From positions 34,382,616-34,446,615 of the forward strand of contig CM055280.1 in NCBI GenBank assembly GCA_029237695.1: a stretch of DNA of 64,000 nt. Reading direction: 5' to 3'. Position 1 is the stretch's first letter; each line of letters starts with the position of its first letter. Of this stretch, positions 54,224 to 63,617 are shown in pieces. Below the pieces are notes generated by a model that did no database searches, was not told the origin of the DNA, and was given only the letters and a program-made list of their open reading frames with translations. The position numbers and the translations under genes were made by a program. This stretch comes from Conchocele bisecta (Eukaryota > Mollusca > Bivalvia > Lucinida > Thyasiridae).

Positions 54224-54777
54224 ACTATAGTCTGTTTCACGAAAGCTGCCCAAATTTTACGGCCATATAAACAATTCAAAAACAATATTTTTTTCGATAG
54301 TATTAAATTAAAGGAAAATTTAAGAATGAGCCTTCTTTTTATTTCGTGAAATTTGGTCAAATATTGGTTTTATTACGAAAAATTTATTTCTCTATGGGAA
54401 TTTAACATGGGGGAAAAAGAGGCAAAGGAGTGTGGAAGGAGTCAAAAAAACGAAAAATTTTGGAAATCGACTCGGAAACCTAGCTAGATAGCTTGGAAAT
54501 GATCCAACTAAGAAAACAAAAGTTAAATTTTGAAAATCGGTCCAGGATTACTGAAATTCTAAAATATTTCCCCATGTTAAATCCCCATAGACATCTTCAC
54601 TCCGTGAAGATGTCTATGGGGATTTAACATGGGGAAATTTTGTTTTCGCAATAAAATCAATATTTGACCAAATTTCACGAAATAAAAAGAAGGCTCATTC
54701 TTAAATTTTCCTTATATGGTTTTTGAATTGTTTATATGGCCGTAAAATTTGGGCAGCTTTCGTGAAACAGACTATAG
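54224..54777. mobile_element. Large foldback element W, intact
   Basis: ACTATAGTCTGTTTCACGAA, AGCTGCCCAAATTTTACGGC and TATTTCGTGAAATTTGGTCA pair with their complements over about 200 bases each side. Centre AAATCCCCATAGACATCTTC folds on itself. A diverged copy at 59302-59780 and a fragment at 56340-56480 confirm a family. No coding frame. Confidence 0.9.
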
Positions 54778-54819
54778 TTATGGACATCCGGCTCACAACT
54801 GCATGTACGTTCAATTACG

Positions 54820-55053
54820 TTAACCCTTAGTAACTGCAATAGATTTTTATATGTTAATTTCTGGACCAATCCAATCATCACAAAATGATTTTCTGACTAG
54901 TCAATTTATGAAAAAGTGGGTGTTTTTGTTCTCAAAAATTACTTTAAAAAAGTGCAGATCCTGATGAGATGGCCCATCATGAGACGGCTCATCTGGATCT
55001 ACACTATTTGCCAATACCACTATTATACAGGCCTGTGGTGTTGAAAGGGTTAA
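54820..55053. mobile_element. TTAA-C MITE
   Basis: TTAACCCTTAGTAACTGCAA to GTGGTGTTGAAAGGGTTAA. ATCACAAAATGATTTTCTGA and stem AGTGCAGATCCTGATGAGAT with AGACGGCTCATCTGGATCTA. Confidence 0.9.
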
Positions 55054-55366
55054 ATCGACCTCTCGTGACATTACCGAATGATGCCATGTAATTTCATAAC
55101 ATAAACACGCACTGTCTGATCAGGAGCTGCACTGTTTGCCATTCTATCCATGAACTACAAATAGATATTGTTATCAGGCTACAGGAGTGAGCTATTTGAT
55201 CAGAAGCTACATACATCCCATACAGCCCCCATTTCTCCAGCCACAGCCATGTACAGTTCACGAGGTGGCCTATTTCATGTCACCAGGTGCACGTCATTAA
55301 TTACCATGTCACACTTAATTAACATACATTGTTACATAATTAGGCTGCTACTTAATTATTATACCA

Positions 55367-55576
55367 GGGGGATGTTTCACTAAACTTTGTACGACTAACA
55401 TGTTCGTATGTGCAAATTTAGGATCGTCTGGAAATTTCAATTGATGGATTTACATTTATTGAACGTATAAATGTAAATCCAATAATTGTTTACAAGAAAA
55501 CATTGTTAATGTGAAAATTTACAGACTATCATAATTTTGCACTTTAGTCATACAAAGTTTAGTGAAACGGCCCCCC
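55367..55576. mobile_element. Foldback MITE F
   Basis: GGGGGATGTTTCACTAAACT to AAAGTTTAGTGAAACGGCCCC. Stem GATTTACATTTATTGAAC with TAAATGTAAATC; loop shortened. Confidence 0.88.
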
Positions 55577-55580
55577 GGAG

Positions 55581-55792
55581 TAGCCGATTTCATCAAAATT
55601 GCAAAGTATACTTATCTAGCAAAGTATACTTTGAGGGAGTAATCAATTATTGTTCCCGAAATGCATTATTTCATATAGAACTAACCGTTGCATATATTTG
55701 GTGATTAAAAGTATGCAGAATTATTATACTGAACTTATTACATTATCACAGCCATTTTTTAGTGATAATGTAATAAATTCAGTATAATAAAA
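55581..55792. mobile_element. Foldback element O, cut by TTAA-B
   Basis: TAGCCGATTTCATCAAAATT, AAGTATACTTTGAGGGAGTA and stem TTATTACATTATCACAGCC with complement. It stops at TATAATAAAATTAA exactly where the B element begins; intact copies continue with TTAATAAATT. The O right arm is not found beyond B. Confidence 0.82.
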
Positions 55793-56008
55793 TTAACCCA
55801 TTCCTTTCGGAATACACCTTTACGGGTATGAATTTTTAAAAATATTTTATTTTTGTTCTTTCTCAATGAAAGTCTATGTTGTGACCACTCATTTGAACCG
55901 TCTCGATGGTTCAAATGGTGGTCGCGACATATACTTCTGACCGCAATGAAGGAAAATATTTAGGATTTTCCATAAACATAACGGCATATCCTCAGCATGA
56001 AGTGTTAA
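55793..56008. mobile_element. TTAA-B MITE
   Basis: TTAACCCATTCCTTTCGG to CCTCAGCATGAAGTGTTAA. TTTCTCAATGAAAGTCTATG box and a stem CATTTGAACCGTCTCG with shortened ATGGTTCAAATG. Confidence 0.92.
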
Positions 56009-56339
56009 AGCCATGCTAATTTCTACCACAAAGCACTTCCCCTAATGGCACATTTGAATAAGCACATCCTCTATTTGCATATCCTACTTTGCGAATATAT
56101 ACATTAACTTGGTTCCTATTTATGCGAGCTATGAAATCAATGATTCTTTATTTTATCTATTGTTGTTCTTTTCTTTATTAAAACACTGCAATGACAGCAT
56201 TAATATATCGTGCTGTCCACAAGCAGGTGCGACAAAAATTACTTTCATTGGTAAAAGGACATGGTGTAAGTGTGTAGAGTAAACTACTGTCTGTTCCACG
56301 TTTTGCTACCGACGAACATTGGGCTATTAAACACATTAA

Positions 56340-56480
56340 ATCTAAAAAATATTTAAAAGTAAGTACTTTTTCATCAATAACAAGTCACCCTCCCCCAAAA
56401 AAATTATTTGATGAAATTGCATCAAATATTGATTTTATTGCGAAAAAACGATTTTCCTATTGGGGAGTCAATTTCCAAAA
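56340..56480. mobile_element. Element W fragment
   Basis: GCATCAAATATTGATTTTAT, TGCGAAAAAACGATTTTCCT and ATTGGGGAGTCAATTTCC match W inner sequence loosely. Confidence 0.45.
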
Positions 56481-56532
56481 CTTTTCGTTTTTTGATCCTG
56501 AAGGTAGCTTTCATTTCTTTGTCTCACATGTA

Positions 56533-56684
56533 ACCTGGCAAATAGTCTCACCAGTCTTTTGATATCAAGTGTCTCAATCTCAGCTTTGACATGATAGGAA
56601 TTCCTCGACGAGCCTCGGACTTCCTACGCATTTCATAGCCTTGCTTATGTGCTGGAAATCAAGACACACTAGCCTGGTATTCTC
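56533..56684. mobile_element. Foldback FB
   Basis: ACCTGGCAAATAGTCTCACC and TTTTGATATCAAGTGTC; right arm GAAATCAAGACACACTAGCC and TGGTATTCTC. Loop GGAATTCCTCGACGAGCCTC. Confidence 0.72.
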
Positions 56685-56788
56685 TATATATGCATCATCA
56701 TAAACATCCGATTGCAAATAAGTTTTAAAAGACGGCTTTGCTGGCAGTTTCTTGTTTATCTAGAAACACATGTAACAAAGACAACATA

Positions 56789-57015
56789 TTAACCCTTTCC
56801 CTGATAGAGACGACTTAACGCCTCTGCAGAAGATGTCTTTTGAAAACATTGTGGGAAAAGGAGAAATTGCTTGTAACAAGCAATTTCTCCTTTTCCCACA
56901 ATGTTTTCTACTCTATCAGATAATTTAACCATCATTTGACCCAGCATTTGATTATTTTATTCAGATGTTTTCGATTTGGAAGAGTCGAAATATCGCAAAA
57001 CAGGGAAAGGGTTAT
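56789..57015. mobile_element. TTAA-T MITE with exact 67-nt palindrome
   Basis: TTAACCCTTTCCCTGATAGA on the left; ACAGGGAAAGGGTTATAA on the right (TTAA decayed). The palindrome 56842-56908 is 33+1+33, with arms GAAAACATTGTGGGAAAAGG and AGAAATTGCTTGT. Only copy in the window. Confidence 0.85.
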
Positions 57016-57017
57016 AA

Positions 57018-57631
57018 GCTGTAGTTTTCTTGAAGACTCTCTCCAGGGGATGCACGTCATAATAACCTTCATTACCGGCCATTCAATGCCGCCTCTATAT
57101 TTACTTGAGGTCATTGATTGCCATGCATGACGTACCTCAAACCAAAGAAAATTAATTTGCAGTCTCATCCCAACCGCAGAATTGACTTTTTTTTAAATGT
57201 TGTTTGCAAATATCTTATAAAAATATCAAACTTGTTTTCATTACAATAATTTCAATAAAAAATAAAAAATTTAATGTCCCCAAATGTGGGCGCATAATAA
57301 AAACCTTATTTCTGCCGTATTTTATTCGATAATTTCTATGAGATTCTACAAATCAAGTTTGAATGGCCTTAAGATGTTACCAATTTGTGTACATGTATTC
57401 CATGATCAGCCCGTATGGCATGGATGTCAGTAAAGGAAGCCGTAAACAGTCAAACCACTCAAAAAGAAGTCACCTAAAAATCTGATTGTCCTTAATTGAA
57501 GGGGGCTGACCGCTTCCATCGTGACGCATCTCGCTGTAATGTATCTAATACGGTTAACAATTTGTGTATTCCTTGATCAGCATACAGTCAAACATCTCTA
57601 AAACAGACAGCCAACAAATATATATGACCAA
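57018..57631. other. Stretch without recognised feature
   Basis: Ordinary AT-rich sequence; one P-like word, AACATCTCTAAAACAGACA, near 57593. No gene or array. Confidence 0.5.
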
Positions 57632-57824
57632 TAGAAGGGGTCAGTGGAAGAAGGGGGCTAACTCCCTCATGGAGTTAGCCCCCTCCTTCCACTGACCCCA
57701 ACTCCCTCATGGAGTTAGCCCCCTCCTTCCACTGACCCCAACTCCCTCATGGAGTTAGCCCCCTCCTTCCACTGACCCCAACTCCCTCATGGAGTTAGCC
57801 CCCTCCTTCCACTGACCCCTTCTA
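57632..57824. repeat. 40-bp palindromic minisatellite
   Basis: Four units of AACTCCCTCATGGAGTTAGC followed by CCCCTCCTTCCACTGACCCC. The left border TAGAAGGGGTCAGTGGAA is the complement of the right border TTCCACTGACCCCTTCTA, and each unit has its own hairpin, AACTCC-CTCAT-GGAGTT. It looks like a hairpin element whose inner arm was amplified. Confidence 0.95.
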
Positions 57825-58285
57825 TGATGTGTCTCGCTGTAATTTACCTCAAATGATAATGTCTTTTTCTGATTCCAATGCAAAGCACTAAATAGCTACA
57901 ATCATTTGCCTGCGATATGTGTATCTATTGGGGATGTATGGAGCCGGGTAGCAATTTTCTTGCTAAGCACTAGACTGCAGATCTCTGCACTCATATACAT
58001 ACATGACGTATGGAACATCTATAAACAGGACACCCCGGGGAGCTCACACATTTTATCTTGCATGGCAAAATGCAAAAATCACAGCCGTCGTCATGAAAAT
58101 ACAGATAAGATTCTATTTCTCGCACAACAACAATCACCAGTTACCGATAGCGTCATCATTTATCATACTATAGAAAGGCGAAAAATGAAAAATGATCGCG
58201 AATATATGAATGATGATGTTCTGCCAAATCACATGGCGCCAACTGAGTTTACTGCGAGATCTAGACAGCATGAATATATGAGATA

Positions 58286-58490
58286 CGCCATGTGATTTTG
58301 TACCTTCGGACATCTGCGTAATTTCATTAAATACGTTTACAAAATTTACAATATTTTTTGTAAATGGCGTCAAAAGTTGACAAAATTTTCAGAGTATGAG
58401 GAATATAATTCTCATTCCACACACATGTACTCTGAAAGTGTTGTCACCTTTTGACGCCATTTACGGAAAATATGGCGTGCCTCATATGGG
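58286..58490. mobile_element. Foldback element U, uninterrupted
   Basis: GATACGCCATGTGATTTTGT and ACCTTCGGACATCTGCGTAA on the left. TACAAAATTTACAATATTTT, GTAAATGGCGTCAAAAGTTG with GACGCCATTTACGG, and ATGGCGTGCCTCATATG on the right. Serves as the empty-site reference for 12666-13530. Confidence 0.8.
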
Positions 58491-58574
58491 GAAAATATCC
58501 ATTTGGGCTTCGAGCTCACAGAAACATGCTTATCGCCATTGATACCAACGAAGGTCCCAGAGCAGGCCATGCAG

Positions 58575-58700
58575 TTAATTTATTTAATTTAATGGTGTTG
58601 AACGGCCTATCAATATATAGGTAAGGCCATTTTAGGCCCGAGTCAATTAACCCCACTCCCTAATTGTAATAGGATTAGTAATAATCTTGTTAATCTAATT
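58575..58700 (-). mobile_element. SINE fragment
   Basis: TTTAATGGTGTTGAACGGCC, TATCAATATATAGGTAAGGC and CCCACTCCCTAATTGTAATA match the 13059-type SINE in order with gaps. Confidence 0.6.
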
Positions 58701-58703
58701 AAA

Positions 58704-58803
58704 CTATTAGAGAGGGGCAAGTATTAGAGAGGGGCAAGTATTAGAGAGGGGGCTACTATTAGAGAGGGTGCAAGTATTAGAGAGGGAGCTAGTATTACAG
58801 AGG
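58704..58803. repeat. 18-bp minisatellite (TATTAGAGAGGGGGCAAG)
   Basis: About five units before and two units after (59020-59065) a tRNA-derived SINE. Unit variants end in GCAAG or GCTAC. Confidence 0.9.
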
Positions 58804-59025
58804 TGGCTGGATTAGCTCAGTAGGTAGAGCATCTGATTACAGATCGGGAGACCCTGGGTTCGATTCACACATCGACCGCTGCGAATGGTCGATTCGGCGT
58901 GTCCATGGACAAGACAACTTCGTGCTAGCCTAGTCCTATCAGATGGGGACTTAAATAGTCGGTCCTGATATGCAAGGTCATCGAGCTAGTGCCGTCGTTA
59001 AATCAAAGCATTTACATTTGTTTAG
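58804..59025 (+). mobile_element. tRNA-derived SINE, plus strand
   Basis: The tRNA-like head starts GGCTGGATTAGCTCAG. A box TAGCTCAGTAGGTAGAGCA, anticodon stem TCTGA/TCGGG by wobble with loop TTACAGA, B box GGGTTCGATTC at about 58856. Acceptor and T stems have decayed, so this is not a functional tRNA gene. The body continues GTCGATTCGGCGTGTCC, CAGATGGGGACTTAAATAGT, TCGTTAAATCAAAGC. Inserted in the 18-bp minisatellite. Confidence 0.88.
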
Positions 59026-59301
59026 AGAGGGGGCAAGTATTAGAGAGGGGGCAAGTATTATATCTCTGCTGGTCCATATACAAAGTTGAGTGAATCGGCC
59101 CCCATATCTGCACTGATTCACCAACCGTAATAACCTTAAATATTCGAACACAATTTGTTTTTTCCACAAACAAATTGTATCCAAATACATTGTTATTGTG
59201 ATAAATAATACATCCATACTAGCCGTAAATATTTAAACATTCCTTGCTGTGAGAAATCATATTAAATGTGTATTTCCCAGGAGAAATGGTGTCCGAATAG
59301 T

Positions 59302-59780
59302 TAGTCTGTTTCACAAAACCTGCCCAAATTTTACAGATATATAAACAATGCAAAAACAATAGTTATAGGGTATATGGAAGGTGTTCGAGCCAATTCCCAC
59401 CATTCAATATAAGCCGAATCGAATCGAATCAAATTTATTTTTCTCGATAATATTAAATTCTATCAAAATTTTAAGAGTGAGCCTTCTATTTATTTCGTGA
59501 AATTTGGTCCAATATTGATTTTATTACGAAAAATTGATTTGTCTATGGGAATTTAAATTGACTCCGAAATTTGGCTAGATATAGCTTGGAAATAATCTAG
59601 CTAAGAAAACAACCCCCATATTAAATCCCCATAAACATCTTCACTCTGTGAAGACGTCTATAGGGATTTAACAATTTACATGAGGAATTTCTTTTTTTGC
59701 AATAAGATCGATATTGTACCAAATTTTGCAAAATAAATTGTTTAAATGGCCGTAAAATTTGGGCAGGTTTACGTGAAAAC
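59302..59780. mobile_element. Foldback element W, diverged copy
   Basis: AGTCTGTTTCACAAAACCTG on the left; TGGCCGTAAAATTTGGGCAG on the right; centre AAATCCCCATAAACATCTTC. GTATATGGAAGGTGTTCGAG and CCAATTCCCACCATTCAATA near 59370 are foreign (also seen near 25690). Confidence 0.8.
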
Positions 59781-60036
59781 TTTTTATTAGGGTTATAATA
59801 CGGTACACACAATAAACATTGATTTCTCATGAATGACCACATATTCCTGGAGATGTGGTGTCTATCTCTGCTCATCCATTATTTCTCCAGTACGGATGTG
59901 ACAATGGAAGAAAACACTTCATGATAAATGAAATCTCCAGAGATCCTGTCAGATCAGCGGCCCGGATAAGGCCATAGACCATTAATCTGCTGAATTTCAT
60001 CCACATATGTGCCTAAATAGATTGCAAAATATAGGG

Positions 60037-60195
60037 TTAACTGTATTGTAATTTTGAAATTTGCAGAGTATATCAGAAAATGATAGGTCGGAAAATTTGT
60101 TTAATGGCGACGCGCCAGCGGAGCCATTAAACATGTTTTTCGACCTATCATTTTTCCGATATACGCCGCAAATTTAAAAATTACAATGTGGTTAA
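60037..60195. mobile_element. TTAA-bounded foldback, single copy
   Basis: TTAACTGTATTGTAATTTTG on the left; ATTACAATGTGGTTAA on the right. Inner arms GCAGAGTATATCAGAAAATG and TAGGTCGGAAAATTTGTTTA with complements; loop CGACGCGCCAGCGGAG. Confidence 0.82.
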
Positions 60196-60639
60196 CCTAT
60201 TTCTAATGCAACTGACTCACATAATGACCGACCTCAAACTCAGTATTGGCGTAGGAATACATTGAAATAATTTGTGACCGTTCATCAACAATGATATACC
60301 TGTAATGTATGACCATCAGCCAATCAGATTGCGTGATATTTATAGAGTGCATTAGAATTATATTTTATTTAATAGCATATATTTTCAAAAAATATTGAAA
60401 TTACAGTTGATCCTGAGCTAAAGGCCACCTCCGTATAGCAATTACCTGTCAATAGCAGCCACACTTTTGTTTTCCCAATTATTCAATTACTACATAAATG
60501 AATCTGCGAACAAGAATCATGTGACAAAGTTCAGATTTTTCTCTTCCCATGTCTAGCCTGGTGGTTGGATGGACTGTATATGTTTTTACTCTAGTTTTAT
60601 AACAAATTCAACACAGGCTCATTATCACTATAATTATTA

Positions 60640-61075
60640 AAGCTAATCCCCACTCTGGCAGCCATGACCAAATGAATGCAAGTTCTCAGTAACCTTGTGC
60701 TCGAGTGTATGCAAAACAAAGGACCATCCATACACACAATGTAGCCAAATTGTATTACAGTCGGTGAAGAGGTTCATAATTGATTAACCCTTAATACACC
60801 ACTATCTTATTTTTTTTTGTCGTCTGCTGTTTATTTTCTATTTTCCATTTTTATCATCAAAAAAATGCTTTGACAGCACTTTAGAATAATTTACAACATG
60901 CTTTGACAGCACTTCAGAATAATTTCCATTGGAAATGATTCTGAAGTGCTGTCAAACCATGTTTTTATTGAGAAATAAGGCAAGATATAACAGCAGACGA
61001 CAATTGTTGTGAGTAGCGGTCTAAGGGTTAAAGATGAAAGGTGACACTAATGTACACACATACGTATGCATGAAC
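60640..61075 (+). mobile_element. Dispersed repeat Y split by TTAA-A
   Basis: AAGCTAATCCCCACTCTGGC, AGTTCTCAGTAACCTTGTG and GTCGGTGAAGAGGTTCATAA, then after the insert AGATGAAAGGTGACACTAAT. The uninterrupted copy at 1781 gives GGTTCATGAGTTATTGAAAA at the same place. Confidence 0.78.
60784..61031. mobile_element. TTAA-A MITE inside repeat Y
   Basis: TTAACCCTTAATACACCACT to GTAGCGGTCTAAGGGTTAA. Reverse orientation like 16270, complete hairpin, TTTTTATTGAGAAATAAGGC. Confidence 0.93.
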
Positions 61076-61100
61076 GTACGCACATACGGATGTATGCACA

Positions 61101-61861
61101 TACATATTGGTGAGGGGATAATACAATTATAATTTGACAATTTATTTTAGGGGCGGTTTGGATGAAAATCTGCAAATAAATATTCCCTGGCCTAAGATCA
61201 ATTATTTTATGACTTGTGGTGGAATAAGGGTGATGAATCAAAGCAATAATGGGCAGCCATCTTGCCATGTCACGGTTGATGAATGGACACTAATATATAT
61301 ATACATATAGTAGGGAACTATTTCTTATATGTGGCTGTGACTGGAGACATGGGGCTTATGGGATTTGTGACCAGTGGAGCTCCTCATCAAATAGCACATC
61401 CTTGTAGCCTGATAATGATCTGTATTTCTAGTAAGGGAAGGTAGTCAAATAAATTCACACATCTTGCCAACTTTTCCAAATTTGGCACAATTGACCTTCA
61501 GATAATACTATTCAAGAATGTTGATGGGAGCAATCTGAATGTTCATGTTCTCGGCTATTTATAGCAGAAATCCAAGATGGCTGCCAGTCCAGCATGCTAT
61601 TGGCATATATTTTAATAATTGGTGATGCTATTTGCAAACATTTGATATTTATTTTATATTTTATATTTTTTAGATGAACGAGTATATCTTGGTGAAGTTT
61701 GTGAAATGATACTGGGTCAAATTCACATTATGTAAGCCAAGGTCAATGTCAAATGTAAAAATATTCTTATTCCAGTAATTGTTGTACCACTCCGTTTGTT
61801 GCCTTATCAATTATAAGGCGTTAGAGCTGATTGTTTCAATTGATGAAGTATTTCACTTTTT
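61101..61861. other. Stretch with one dispersed word cluster
   Basis: TTTCTTATATGTGGCTGTGA and CTGGAGACATGGGGCTTATG near 61322 recur near 25560 and inverted near 55225, marking a dispersed repeat. Nothing else recognised. Confidence 0.5.
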
Positions 61862-62752
61862 TTGGGGGGGTGGTGGAGAGGCGGGCGGGGGATACAGGTC
61901 GTATATTTTGTGGTCAAGGTCAAGTCAACTGGGATGGGGCAGAGGTGGGGGGGGGGAAGGTCAAGGTTGTATATTTTGTGGTCAAGGTCAAGGCAACTGG
62001 GAAGGGGCAGGGGTGGGGTGTCAAGGCTGTATATTTTGTGGTCACGGTCAAGGCAACTGGGGAGGGGCGGGGTGGGGGGGGGTGGGGGGGGTCAAGGTTG
62101 TATATTTTGTGGTCAAGGTCAAGGCAACTGGGAAGGGGCAGGGGTGGGGTGTCAAGGCTGTATATTTTGTGGTCACGGTCAAGGCAACTGGGGAGGGGCG
62201 GGGTGGGGGGGGGGTCAAGGTTGTATATTTTGTGGTCAAGGTCAAGGCAACAGGGGAGGGGCAGGGGTGGGGGGGGTCAATGTTGTATATTTCCGTGGTC
62301 AAGGCAACTGGGGAGGGGCAGGAGTAGGGGGGGTCAAGCCTGCATATGTTGTGGTCAAGGTCAAGGCAACTGTGGAGGGGCGGGGCGTGGGGGGGGTCAA
62401 GGTTGTATATTTTGTGGTCAAGGTCAAGGCAACTGGGGAGGGGCAGGGGTGGGGGGGTCAAGGTTGTATATTTTGTGGTCAAGGTCAAGGCAACTGGGGA
62501 GGGGCAGGGGTGAGCGGGGATCAAGGTTGTATATTTTGTGGTCAAGGTCAAGGCAACTGGGGAGGGGCAGGGGTGGGGGGGGTCAAGGTATTTTATATTT
62601 TGTGGTCAAGGTCAAGGCAACTGGGGAGGGGCAGGGGTGGGGGTCAAGGTTGTATATTTTGAGGTAAAGGACAAGGCAACTGGGGAGGAGCGGGGTGGGG
62701 CGGGGCGGGGAATCAAGGTTGTATATGGTGTGGTCAAGGACAAGGCAACTTA
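61862..62752. repeat. G-rich minisatellite, about 14 units of 58-73 bp
   Basis: Unit: GGTTGTATATTTTGTGGTCA, AGGTCAAGGCAACTGGGGAG, GGGCAGGGGTGGGGGG. Every unit has at least four G-tracts, so the plus strand can in principle form G-quadruplexes. Unit pairs at 61991-62090 and 62115-62215 are near-identical dimers. Several frames are open throughout and are not genes. Confidence 0.96.
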
Positions 62753-62840
62753 GCCTCGGTAAAGACCAAAGTTTCCCCATAATTGGCAGAAATTTGTTGA
62801 TTATGTTAGTTATTATCAGTACAAGTGGACAGAAGAAAAT

Positions 62841-63250
62841 GTATTTATTGAATGGTGTTTAACGGGGTGTTAGGTCATTTAAGGTAGGTCATTTAGGCTG
62901 GGTTAATGTGGTCGAATCCCATATTTCACATGTACGGATGGTCTTATTTCTCAATAAAAACATGGTTTGACAGCACTTCAGAATCATTTCCAATGGAAAT
63001 GATTCTGAAGTGCTGTCAAAGCATGTTGTAAATAACTAAATATTTACAGTCAGCTTTGAAATTAGAATAATCTGATCTGGTGTCAGGTCCTCACCACACC
63101 AGTCGCGTAGCCCCACTCCGTAAAGGCAAAGGTTTAGTACTATTGTTACTACTTTTATAATGGGTATAACCGGATACAACTCTCAAGTAGCAAGAAAGTC
63201 AAGCCAAAGGGTCACCCTTCGCATGCTGAGACTCAACCAGCTGCCCGCCA
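62841..63250 (-). mobile_element. SINE of the 13059 type with TTAA-A core inside
   Basis: TTATTGAATGGTGTTTAACG, then after an insert TTAGAATAATCTGATCTGGT, TTTTATAATGGGTATAACCG and CTTCGCATGCTGAGACTCAA. A run of 16 A follows at 63251. Confidence 0.78.
62943..63037. mobile_element. TTAA-A core within SINE
   Basis: CTTATTTCTCAATAAAAACA, full hairpin centre ATTTCCAATGGAAAT, ending AAAGCATGTTGTAAAT. No TTAACCC ends, as at 9080; this sub-length version occurs twice. Confidence 0.82.
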
Positions 63251-63617
63251 AAAAAAAAAAAAAAAGTCATGCAATCAATATGTTAACATGTGCTCGCTGT
63301 GAACAGTACACTAGGTAGAAACTCAGACGCTATCAGGAAATCATTATGTCATACATGCACAATGGATAACTTGCCAGGTCACATCTGCAGCTTTTTCTGA
63401 ACATGTGTTACCAACAGATAGCATTCAAGTACATATACAGTCATTGTTAAACACCTACCATGAAACCTGCATAGCTTAGCACACTTATATGGCTAATATA
63501 TTTGTCTTTGATTTTGCTACAAACTGGAGAGTAAGTGTGTTCCCAGATAACAAGGCAACTATGTGTTGAATTGATAGTTAGTGACACAATCATCAGTCCA
63601 TGTACTGTACAGTACAT

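Noticed and set aside
57906..58295. 129-codon frame
   Set aside because: Runs through a P-type end and the left arm of element U; no recognisable domain.
58804..58876. Functional tRNA gene
   Set aside because: A and B boxes and part of the cloverleaf are present, but acceptor and T stems do not pair, and a SINE body follows directly.
61779..62667. Gly-rich frames of 167-278 codons
   Set aside because: They come from the G-rich minisatellite. Three plus frames and one minus frame are open at once, and unit lengths vary without regard to frame.
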